Shown: one piece after another, positions 7,650 to 15,036 of the stretch
Position numbering within the stretch: position 1 is the first letter of the stretch
Layout of the letters: each line of letters starts with the position of its first letter
DNA from: Anaerohabitans sp964387285
GTDB lineage: Bacteria; Zhuqueibacterota; Zhuqueibacteria; Residuimicrobiales; Residuimicrobiaceae
Length of the DNA stretch: 64,000 nt
Assembly (NCBI GenBank): GCA_964387285.1
Contig: CAYLWO010000007.1
Coordinates: 1 to 64,000, forward strand
Reading direction: 5' to 3'
Program-made: the position numbers and the translations under genes
The notes under the pieces: generated by a model
The model's database searches: none
What the model was told of the DNA's origin: nothing
The model's input: only the letters and a program-made list of their open reading frames with translations

Positions 7650-9017
7650 TTAATTTTCTTCTTTAATTTCAGCAGGCGCCGCCGTTACGGTCGTATCGAG
7701 AAAATCGGACAAGTGAATTTTTAATTTGTCCAGAATATCTTTTTTTACAGCATAGACGGTGGCAGAGCTGCTGGTGTTGACGTATATATTTTCTGCGTCT
7801 TTCATCTTGCCCAGTTGCACGCTGACCAGCAATTGATCTTGCTGATAGAGCTCGCAACGCACCAGGGGGTTATGCAACCCGAACGGCAGCAATGAGTTCG
7901 GATCGTCTGCAACAAAATCAACGGCCTGCATCATTTCGACATCGGAGACCAGGCTGGTGACTTTCCAGGTTTTGATCTTTTCGGTAAAGGGCTTTTTCAT
8001 AACCCAGGTGTTGCTGGTGTCTTTTTCAAATACAAAAGTGCTGTCGCTGTGAGAAACGACCACTTTGCTCACTTGCGTGGAATTAAATACGGCCGGTTTC
8101 TTGGCACGGACATCTTTTAAAGTTAATTGCAAACTGTGTACAAAAGAAGAATCAACCTTAAAAACCGGCAACCGGGATTCGTCGCGCGCATAAAAGGAAG
8201 CGCCGTCCTGCTTTCCGATCAGCAGTGTTTTTTTTGCGCGATCGACGCCCAGATATACGTTAAACACGACCGTCGGATTATCCAGGCCGTATTTTTTCAG
8301 GTCCGCAGGATTTTCATCCTCAAAACTGGCGGCGCGCTGATTGCTGACTTTGGTAACGATATCGTTTATTTTGCTGTCTTCAGCCGGCAAGCTGCGCGGC
8401 GAGGTGATTTTCCACTGACCGCCTTCCTTGGCAAAAGCAAGTTGTGCTTTTGCGGAATTCAATTCTACCTGCACGGCCTGATCGCGAGTAAACGCCAACG
8501 CACTTTTATCGCGTAAATCGAACAGCGTTTTCTGTGTATTGGACTCCAGACTGGTTGTAGTCAGGAATACGTCTGCGAAACCGGCTTTGCGTGCAAAAAC
8601 AAAGGAACCGGTCGGATTCTTGTCGCCAACGTAGACCGTATCCAGTTTTTCATCCTGCTTTACGACTACGCGACTGCGTTCCGGCTGCAGACCGAAATCG
8701 GCGTAATCTTGCGGATCGGAAGAGATTATTCTCTCCTTCTTGGCCCAATCGAACATGTTGACTATCGCGTCCAACGTGGACTTGTCTCCCGCTGTTTGAA
8801 TCGGTGAAATCAGCCGCCACTCGAGGCTGTCGCGGACGGCATGGACCTCACCGGGCTGCAGCCACAGTTCCTTTATTTTGCCGGGTTCAATCGCCAGAAT
8901 TTTTTCATCCGATTTTTTAAATTCCTCTTTCTTGGCATCTTTTTTGTTCAGATACTTTACACTGACGATTCCCGCTAGTAATATCACAGCCAGTATGAGC
9001 GTGTTTCTGAACCGCAT
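7650..9017 (-). CDS. DUF4340 protein of a gliding-type ABC transporter cluster
   Basis: Function not established. An N-terminal hydrophobic segment (residues 6-22, LILAVILLAGIVSVKYL) suggests membrane anchoring with the rest in the periplasm. The body has repeated beta-rich modules (W-R-L-I-S-P, W-K-I-T-S-P, W-V-M-K-K-P), as in tandem DUF4340 domains. The family regularly follows GldG-like auxiliary proteins in Gld/Nos-type ABC transporter operons, and that is its place here, 85 bases after the GldG-like gene. AAGGAG lies 11 bases before the ATG. The last residues (PAEIKEEN) are acidic. Probably a transporter accessory or substrate-interaction protein (inference). Confidence 0.75.
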   Translation of the reverse strand: MRFRNTLILAVILLAGIVSVKYLNKKDAKKEEFKKSDEKILAIEPGKIKELWLQPGEVHAVRDSLEWRLISPIQTAGDKSTLDAIVNMFDWAKKERIISSDPQDYADFGLQPERSRVVVKQDEKLDTVYVGDKNPTGSFVFARKAGFADVFLTTTSLESNTQKTLFDLRDKSALAFTRDQAVQVELNSAKAQLAFAKEGGQWKITSPRSLPAEDSKINDIVTKVSNQRAASFEDENPADLKKYGLDNPTVVFNVYLGVDRAKKTLLIGKQDGASFYARDESRLPVFKVDSSFVHSLQLTLKDVRAKKPAVFNSTQVSKVVVSHSDSTFVFEKDTSNTWVMKKPFTEKIKTWKVTSLVSDVEMMQAVDFVADDPNSLLPFGLHNPLVRCELYQQDQLLVSVQLGKMKDAENIYVNTSSSATVYAVKKDILDKLKIHLSDFLDTTVTAAPAEIKEEN

Positions 9018-9066
9018 AATGTATAAACTCCTTCAGATTTGCTGTTTTAAACGGACTGTCAAAATT

Positions 9067-9095
9067 GAACAGGGCTTCAATCGGAAGCCCTGTTC
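9067..9095 (-). terminator. Strong hairpin between the GldG-like and DUF4340 genes
   Basis: GAACAGGGCTTC and GAAGCCCTGTTC make a perfect 12-bp stem with a 5-base loop. On the - strand it is followed by AATTTTG, a weak T-run. It may end part of the transcripts or protect mRNA ends, giving lower expression of the DUF4340 gene. Confidence 0.55.
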
Positions 9096-9102
9096 ACTAA
9101 AG

Positions 9103-10656
9103 CTATTTTTTTCGATTCCGATAAACCATCACACCGGCGCCTAATATCAGCAGCGGCATGGCAATCACGCTCAAATAAAGCAGAATGCGTGACTGCTGTT
9201 GCGTCAGATTGAGCCGCCGATCTTCCGGATCCCGGGCGCGGATGGAAATGAGATCCTCCTCTTCCGCCAGCCAGTTGATCGTATTGAGCAACAAATCACC
9301 GTTACCCTGCACTTTAAAATATCCGTTGGTGCAGAAATCAGAATCGCCAAAAACGGCCAAACGGGCTTTGAGTGCACCGGTGTCCAGACCAAAGGAGTTC
9401 GCTTTTACCGGCGCATTGCTTACGGTTTTTTCGGCAACGGCCAAAATGGTGATGGGGCCTTCCATATCTTTGCCTTCATCAAAACCGATTTTACCCGTTG
9501 TCAACGGAGAGGTCTCTCCCCAGCTGCGCGGATTGGTCTTGGCGATTTCCGTAAAAGTGATCTCGGACGGCACAGAAGAACTCTTCGAAACCGAACGTGC
9601 TTCCGGATAAAAAGTCATGACCCCGAAATCTTCGCTGATCATATGCTTTTCATATTGCGAAACCACCGGAATCGTCGGACCGGCGCCGAACAATTGACCA
9701 ATCCCGGAAGCATCGATAACAATATCATTGCCCAGTTTATATCCCCAGGTGCTGAGGAATTGGCTATAGCTGCTGCCCGCTTCCGGATCAACCAGGAAGA
9801 GGACTTTGCCGCCCCGGTTCAAATAGCTGTTGATCATGTTCTGCTCTTTATCGAACAGATCAGACTTGGGTCCGCAAACCAGCAAAGCGGCGCAATCGCC
9901 GGGAATGGAATCCTGTTCGGCCAGAAGAATCTTTTCCGTTTTATAATTCTGCTGGGTAATGGCGTCTTTAATTGATGAATAACCGGATTTGTCCGTATTA
10001 TCGATGTCTTTTTCACCATGTCCGGTCGTGAAATATATCTTTTTTTCGCCTTCGCGGGTAATCTTGATAAGCGCGTTGGTCAAGCCTTCTTCTTCGGTTT
10101 TCTCGAGTCGCTCGTCCTTGCCTTCGCATTGCAAAACCAGAGTGCCGTAGGCGCGAATGTTGTACTTTTTAGCCAATCCCGGTTTTTTATCCGGATCGGT
10201 GATTTCGTAAACAAACCGCTGTGAATAGTTGGCATATTCGGCCAAAAGCTCCTTGGCCATTTGATCTTCACCTGATTTAAAGAATCCATAGACTTTGACG
10301 TCTTTATCCAGATTCTTTAAAACCTTGCGGGTCTGTTCCGCCAGACTGAACTGTTTTGCAGCGGTGGTGTCGTACCGATAATTAAAACGGCTCAACAGAA
10401 TATTGATGACGATTAAAATGCCGATGACAATAACAATGGTCAATAGCGCATTGGAACCGAATTTGGTTGAACGGCTGGATAACGCCATTTTTATTTCTGC
10501 GAATTTCAACACAATAAACACTATCACCAACGCCAGACCGACACCGGCCGGGACATAACTCATCCACGTAAAAATGCTGTCAATCGAATATTTGACCAAT
10601 CCGAGGAGAATCAGCACCAATCCGGCGAGGCCCATTAGAGATGCATATTTTTTCAT
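9103..10656 (-). CDS. GldG-like ABC transporter auxiliary protein
   Basis: Extracytoplasmic component of a gliding-motility-type ABC transporter (ABC_transp_aux family). Two N-terminal membrane segments (about 10-27 and 33-52) and a third near 77-96 lead to a long periplasmic domain containing VKVYGFFKSGEDQ and FTTGHGEKDI (the GATase-like fold of the family) and LFLVDPEAG. A last membrane helix (ILLYLSVIAMPLLILGAG) precedes a basic tail, NRKK. Start chosen at 10656: GGAGGGG precedes it and the ATG overlaps the permease stop as TAATG. The product has 517 residues. Transported substrate unknown. Confidence 0.82.
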   Translation of the reverse strand: MKKYASLMGLAGLVLILLGLVKYSIDSIFTWMSYVPAGVGLALVIVFIVLKFAEIKMALSSRSTKFGSNALLTIVIVIGILIVINILLSRFNYRYDTTAAKQFSLAEQTRKVLKNLDKDVKVYGFFKSGEDQMAKELLAEYANYSQRFVYEITDPDKKPGLAKKYNIRAYGTLVLQCEGKDERLEKTEEEGLTNALIKITREGEKKIYFTTGHGEKDIDNTDKSGYSSIKDAITQQNYKTEKILLAEQDSIPGDCAALLVCGPKSDLFDKEQNMINSYLNRGGKVLFLVDPEAGSSYSQFLSTWGYKLGNDIVIDASGIGQLFGAGPTIPVVSQYEKHMISEDFGVMTFYPEARSVSKSSSVPSEITFTEIAKTNPRSWGETSPLTTGKIGFDEGKDMEGPITILAVAEKTVSNAPVKANSFGLDTGALKARLAVFGDSDFCTNGYFKVQGNGDLLLNTINWLAEEEDLISIRARDPEDRRLNLTQQQSRILLYLSVIAMPLLILGAGVMVYRNRKK

Positions 10657-11441
10657 TATCTTCCCCTCCATTTAGTGGACTCGATGGATACAAATGAAAG
10701 GAAAAGTCCTGTGCCTATGAAACTGAGGTAAAATACAATATGTTTTGTATCCAGAATGCCCTTGGCAAAATCTTCAAAATGTTCGATGAGAGAAAAATTC
10801 GCCAAAACATTGCCGACTTGCGGATTAACCGCACCGGCCACCCAGCCGATGGCCCAGAAAAACAGAATAAAGACATAGGTGCTGGCCGCGGCGATAATTT
10901 GGTTATCCGTTATCGTGGAAAAAAACACGCCGAAAGCGATGTAGCACAGTCCTAACAGGAACAAACCCAGATATCCGGTCAGCACCGGGCCAATTTCCGG
11001 TTTGCCGTAAAAAAACAGCAACAAGGTGTTCAATGCCGAAAAACCCAGCATGATCAAGCTGAGAATGCCGGCGGCCGAAAATTTACCGAGAATGGTCTGG
11101 GTATTGGTCAAGGGCGAGGTCAGCAACAGCTCGATGGTGCCGGTCTTTTTCTCTTCCGAGAACAAACGCATGGTAATCAACGGTAAAAAGAAAATATAAA
11201 ACAGACTCAGATTGTGCAAAATGGGCCTGATAGCCATCATATTCACGTTCATCTTGCGCGGTCCCATGCGGTAATATTGCGCCTGCATATCAGCCTGCAT
11301 GCAATATTGCACGAACTGGGTTACAATGAGATAATAAAAAATACCGGCAATGATCAAAAACATGGCAATGACCACATAGGCAATGGGAGAGGAAAAGTAG
11401 GACTTGAGCTCCCGATTAAATATGGCTAGATAATTTTTCAT
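10656..11441 (-). CDS. GldF-like ABC transporter permease
   Basis: ABC-2-type membrane subunit with about six transmembrane helices, including YVVIAMFLIIAGIFYYLIV, YIFFLPLITMRLFSEEK and LLGLCYIAFGVFFSTI. The segment MRLFSEEKKTGTIELLLTSP is the coupling region conserved in GldF/NosY-type permeases. 261 residues is normal. The start overlaps the ATPase stop (ATGA), and the stop overlaps the GldG-like start, so the three proteins are translationally coupled and very likely form one complex. Confidence 0.85.
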   Translation of the reverse strand: MKNYLAIFNRELKSYFSSPIAYVVIAMFLIIAGIFYYLIVTQFVQYCMQADMQAQYYRMGPRKMNVNMMAIRPILHNLSLFYIFFLPLITMRLFSEEKKTGTIELLLTSPLTNTQTILGKFSAAGILSLIMLGFSALNTLLLFFYGKPEIGPVLTGYLGLFLLGLCYIAFGVFFSTITDNQIIAAASTYVFILFFWAIGWVAGAVNPQVGNVLANFSLIEHFEDFAKGILDTKHIVFYLSFIGTGLFLSFVSIESTKWRGR

Positions 11442-12382
11442 AGATTCTCTGCCTCCTCTCTGGTAGTAAGATGGAGGAATACATCTTCAAGACTCATGCC
11501 TTCCGGTTTCATTTCATACAGTTGCCAGCCTTTATCAATGATGGTTTTAGCCAACAGCGGGCGTATTTCGACATCCGGTTTGCTTTCTACGGATAGCATC
11601 AGGCTTTTATCGTTGCCGAGCGCTTTGACTTTGGTAACGCCGGTGATCTGCTCAAGGCTGTGTTTGACGGCGTCCATTGGTCCGGCCACTTGCACGTGCA
11701 TGCGCTGGCCGCCGGCCAGCTTGCGGGTTAAATTATCCGGAGTATCCTCGGCTACAACCTTGCCTTTATTGATAATCACGACCCGTTCGCAGGTCATGCT
11801 GACTTCAGGCAGAATATGCGTGCTGAGAATAATCGTGTGATTGCCGGCAAGATTTTTTATCAACTGACGCACTTCAATGATCTGTTTCGGATCCAAACCT
11901 ACAGTGGGTTCGTCGAGAATCAGAACATCGGGATTATGCACCAGCGCTTGCGCCAAACCAACCCGTTGTTTGAAACCTTTGGACAGAGTTTTAATGACGC
12001 GTTTTTTGACTGTCTCGATGCCGACTTTATCCATGGATTCTTCCACTGCTCTTTTACGCCGGGAAGTGTCTACACCTTTAATTTTGGCGACAAAATCCAA
12101 ATAATCGGCTACGCGCATCTCTTGATAAAGCGGTGGATTCTCCGGTAAATAGCCAATGCGTTTACGCACCTGCATGGATTGATCGTGTACGTCATATCCA
12201 GCAACTTTGGCGGTTCCGGAAGTTGCGGGCATGTAGGTAGTCAGAATGCGCATGGTGGTTGTTTTGCCAGCTGCATTCGGCCCCAAAAACCCCAAAATCT
12301 CGCCTTTTGCCACTTGAAAAGAGATGTTGTCCACAGCCATCACTCGACCAAAATATCGAGTAACATTCTGAACTTCAATCAT
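11438..12382 (-). CDS. GldA-like ABC transporter ATP-binding protein
   Basis: ATPase subunit driving the neighbouring permease. Walker A GPNAAGKT is at residues 34-41 (Ala replaces the usual first Gly of GxGKT). The signature is LSKGFKQRV, Walker B is VLILDEPT, and the switch His lies in STHILPEV. The C-terminal 80 residues form the extra domain of ABC-2-type ATPases, ending in EDVFLHLTT. GGAGG precedes the ATG. The gene follows rpsO by about 70 bases. In Flavobacterium, GldAFG are linked to gliding; wider homologues occur in non-gliders, so gliding itself is not implied. Confidence 0.88.
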   Translation of the reverse strand: MIEVQNVTRYFGRVMAVDNISFQVAKGEILGFLGPNAAGKTTTMRILTTYMPATSGTAKVAGYDVHDQSMQVRKRIGYLPENPPLYQEMRVADYLDFVAKIKGVDTSRRKRAVEESMDKVGIETVKKRVIKTLSKGFKQRVGLAQALVHNPDVLILDEPTVGLDPKQIIEVRQLIKNLAGNHTIILSTHILPEVSMTCERVVIINKGKVVAEDTPDNLTRKLAGGQRMHVQVAGPMDAVKHSLEQITGVTKVKALGNDKSLMLSVESKPDVEIRPLLAKTIIDKGWQLYEMKPEGMSLEDVFLHLTTREEAENL

Positions 12383-12455
12383 TGACCAAGCCTCCTTTCT
12401 CAGATTGAATAGTGATCAGATTTAGAGTGGTGGCAGATGAATTCTTGCCAAACGG

Positions 12456-12725
12456 CTATCGACGTATGCCCAATTCTTGAATCAAATTACGATACAATTC
12501 AATATCGGATGATTTTAAATAATCCAATAGGCGGCGTCGACGACCAACCATTTTTAACAGACCCCGTCGGGAATGGAAATCCTTGGCATGGACCTGAAAA
12601 TGTTTGGTCAATTGATTTATCCGCTCTGTCAACAAAGCAATTTGCGCCTCTGTATTGCCGGTGTTTTGAGCGGATTTGCCGTATTTGGCAATGATCTCGG
12701 CCTTTTGTTCTTTGGCTAATGGCAT
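12456..12725 (-). CDS. rpsO: 30S ribosomal protein S15
   Basis: Primary 16S rRNA-binding protein of the small-subunit platform. All 89 residues align with the family: HSRRGLLKMVGRRRRLLDYL is the conserved rRNA-binding and central helix region. GGGAGG lies just upstream of the ATG. It follows ribF by 24 bases. rpsO usually directly precedes pnp; here about 5 kb of transporter genes intervene. Confidence 0.97.
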   Translation of the reverse strand: MPLAKEQKAEIIAKYGKSAQNTGNTEAQIALLTERINQLTKHFQVHAKDFHSRRGLLKMVGRRRRLLDYLKSSDIELYRNLIQELGIRR

Positions 12726-12749
12726 TGAAAAACCTCCCTTTGTAACTAT

Positions 12750-13682
12750 TCAGACTTGTAAAAGTTCCAAGCTTTTACTAACATCTTGTTTTATTTGTTC
12801 AATTAACAGTTGTTGATCAGGAAATTTAATATCTTCACGTAAATAATCCATCAATGCAACGTTCACCTCATGCCCATAAATTTCATGATCAAAATTCATA
12901 ACATGAGTTTCGATAACGCGTTCATGCAGATCAAACGTCGGCCTCATACCAATATAGGTGACGGATGGATACCGACGCCCCGCATGCAAAAAAGTACTTG
13001 CATAGATGCCTGTTTTAGGCGTCAGTTTATATTGTGAATACAGCTGCAGGTTGATGGTGGGAAATCCCAAATTTTTCCCTCGTCCATCACCTTTGATCAC
13101 GCGCCCTTGCAGGCTGTAGGGACGGCCCAGCATGGCTGCGGCTTTACGGGTTTGCCCTTCATTTAAAAAGGCGCGTATTCGGGTGCTGCTGACGACTTGT
13201 TGATCAATCTGCACCGGTTCAACGGCGGTAACACTGAATTTATTATGTTTCGCCAATTCCTGCAAAACAGCCAAATTTCCGCGGCGGGATTTGCCAAAGG
13301 CATGATCCCGACCGGTGAACATTTCTGCCATCCTGAGCTTTTTAATCAGCACCTCTTTAACAAATTCTTCCGACGACATGGCAGCAAACGCCGGTGAAAA
13401 AGGCACTATGACCAGAGTATCCAAATTACATTTTTGCAATTGTGCAATTTTTTCTTCTATCGTCGTTAACATGCGCAAAGAGTCGTGATCTGTCTTTTGC
13501 AACACCAGTTGTGGATGGGGTTCAAAGGTCACAGCCAGGGCACGCAATTTACTGGCATGTGCCCGCTCCACTACGTTGCGAATTAATTCCTGATGGCCTA
13601 AGTGAACGCCGTCAAAAGTACCCAGAGTCAAAACCGTTTTATCTAAAGAAAGAAAATCGTTTGTATTCCAAATAATATCCAT
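12750..13682 (-). CDS. ribF: Bifunctional riboflavin kinase / FAD synthetase
   Basis: Makes FMN from riboflavin and then FAD. The N-terminal nucleotidyltransferase half has GTFDGVHLGHQ (ATP-binding HxGH) and the late SSTRIR motif. The C-terminal kinase half has GDGRGKNLGFPTINL and GIYAS. I use the ATG at 13682, seven bases after the truB stop, giving 310 residues, normal for RibF; an upstream in-frame start at 13727 would overlap truB and add 15 unsupported residues. The order truB-ribF-rpsO is common in bacteria. Confidence 0.94.
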   Translation of the reverse strand: MDIIWNTNDFLSLDKTVLTLGTFDGVHLGHQELIRNVVERAHASKLRALAVTFEPHPQLVLQKTDHDSLRMLTTIEEKIAQLQKCNLDTLVIVPFSPAFAAMSSEEFVKEVLIKKLRMAEMFTGRDHAFGKSRRGNLAVLQELAKHNKFSVTAVEPVQIDQQVVSSTRIRAFLNEGQTRKAAAMLGRPYSLQGRVIKGDGRGKNLGFPTINLQLYSQYKLTPKTGIYASTFLHAGRRYPSVTYIGMRPTFDLHERVIETHVMNFDHEIYGHEVNVALMDYLREDIKFPDQQLLIEQIKQDVSKSLELLQV

Positions 13683-13689
13683 GGTCCAT

Positions 13690-14349
13690 TCAACCTGTAC
13701 CTTCTGCCCACGTTTCCGGACGATCAATTTTGCTCGTTTGTTTCAGATCGAACCGTCCGACACGCGTACGTACCAGAGTACGAGCAAATGCGACGGTGCC
13801 GAGGGCGTAGGCGAGATCACGCACAAGAGCACGGATAAAGGTGCCTTTTGAGCAAACGATGCGCATACCCAATCGATCCGGGGGCGTAAAGGACAAAATC
13901 TCCAATTCATATATTGTTATCAGCCGGCTGGCCGGTTGCACCTGTTCACCGCGCCGCGCCAGATCGTATAATCTCTGACCATCCTGTTTCAGAGCTGAAA
14001 AACTCGGTGGAGTTTGTTCTTGCACGCCAACGAAGGTTTGTGCAGTCTGTATGATGCTTGCAAGATTCTCAATGCACGGCTTTTTTTTACATAGAATTCG
14101 CCCGGAAATGTCCAGTGTGTCGGTTTCCAAACCCATCTGTAAAGTCGCGACGTATTCTTTTTGTTCCAGCATCAACGACGGAACCTGCTTTGTGGCTCTG
14201 CCTACGCAAACCAACAGCACGCCTTCTGCAAAAGGATCCAGCGTGCCGGCATGTCCCACACGTTCCATCGGCCAGCGGTGTTTTACTCTGCGCACGACGT
14301 CGAAAGAGGTCCAGCCCACCGGTTTGAACATATTAATAATTTGATCCAC
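13690..14349 (-). CDS. truB: tRNA pseudouridine(55) synthase
   Basis: Forms the T-loop pseudouridine 55 of tRNAs. Motifs: KPVGWTSFDVV at the N-terminus; HAGTLDPFAEGVL with catalytic Asp38; SKGTFIRALVRDL. At 219 residues it is shorter than Escherichia coli TruB (314) and lacks the C-terminal PUA-like domain, which is common in this part of the tree. It lies 27 bases after rbfA. Confidence 0.95.
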   Translation of the reverse strand: MDQIINMFKPVGWTSFDVVRRVKHRWPMERVGHAGTLDPFAEGVLLVCVGRATKQVPSLMLEQKEYVATLQMGLETDTLDISGRILCKKKPCIENLASIIQTAQTFVGVQEQTPPSFSALKQDGQRLYDLARRGEQVQPASRLITIYELEILSFTPPDRLGMRIVCSKGTFIRALVRDLAYALGTVAFARTLVRTRVGRFDLKQTSKIDRPETWAEGTG

Positions 14350-14376
14350 AACGGCCTCAAGAACGCATATTTTGGC

Positions 14377-14751
14377 TCAGGACGGATCCTCGTTTTTTGC
14401 AGAGTCTTCCTGTTTGTGAATCTTGTTTATAATCTGATTGATATGATCCGCATAGGCGATCGTATCATCATAATAAAATGCCAATTCAGGAACGTAACGC
14501 AGCTGCATGCGATGTCCGATCTCGGCGCGAATGAATCCTTTGGCTTTTTGCAGAGCCGCGTGCGCTGTTTTCTGCACCGCCTCATCGCCTAAAACCGAAT
14601 AATATATCTTTGCTTGCCGCAGATCATCCGTGACCTTGACTTTGGTTATGGTCATAAAGCCCAGATCAGGATCCCGAAGCTCTTGTAGGAGCATCAGGCC
14701 GATTTCACTCATGATCTGGCTGGCAACGCGATCCGCTCTTTTGTAATTCAT
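14377..14751 (-). CDS. rbfA: Ribosome-binding factor A
   Basis: Assists late maturation of the 16S rRNA 5' end. The single KH-like domain shows the family pattern RADRVASQIMSEIGLMLL, DPDLGFMTITKVKVTDDLRQ and LRYVPELAFYYDD. A short charged tail (HKQEDSAKNEDPS) follows. 124 residues is normal. The ATG directly abuts the stop of the DUF503 gene. Confidence 0.95.
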   Translation of the reverse strand: MNYKRADRVASQIMSEIGLMLLQELRDPDLGFMTITKVKVTDDLRQAKIYYSVLGDEAVQKTAHAALQKAKGFIRAEIGHRMQLRYVPELAFYYDDTIAYADHINQIINKIHKQEDSAKNEDPS

Positions 14752-15033
14752 TTAAAAAATTTCTAATTGCTGTTTCGTTATTTCGGCCTCGTCGCAATCG
14801 GATACGAGATTGAAAATTTGATTCATCACCTGATCAATAAACTTTCTCTCGTTACTGACCATGGCAACGCCCAGCACGGCGCGCTGCCATAATTCGTTGT
14901 TTTCCACCTCTGCAACCGAGACGTTGAATTTGCTGCGAATTTTATCTTTCAAACTTTTCAATACGAATCGTTTGGATTTCAACGAACCGCTGTCGGGAAT
15001 GAACAGTTCGATTTGCAACAAGCCGACCAGCAT
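14752..15033 (-). CDS. YlxP-like DUF503 protein
   Basis: Small conserved protein of the nusA-infB region with no settled function. MLVGLLQIELFIPDSGSLKS and LKDKIRSKFNVSVAEVENNE are typical of DUF503 (93 residues, a ferredoxin-like fold in the solved family member). It starts 3 bases after the infB stop and ends at the rbfA start, so it is translated as part of the ribosome-maturation operon. Confidence 0.88.
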   Translation of the reverse strand: MLVGLLQIELFIPDSGSLKSKRFVLKSLKDKIRSKFNVSVAEVENNELWQRAVLGVAMVSNERKFIDQVMNQIFNLVSDCDEAEITKQQLEIF

Positions 15034-15036
15034 GTT

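Noticed and set aside
9199..9975. 258-codon + strand open frame opposite the GldG-like gene
   Set aside because: Antisense to a clearly recognisable transporter protein with overlap-coupled start.
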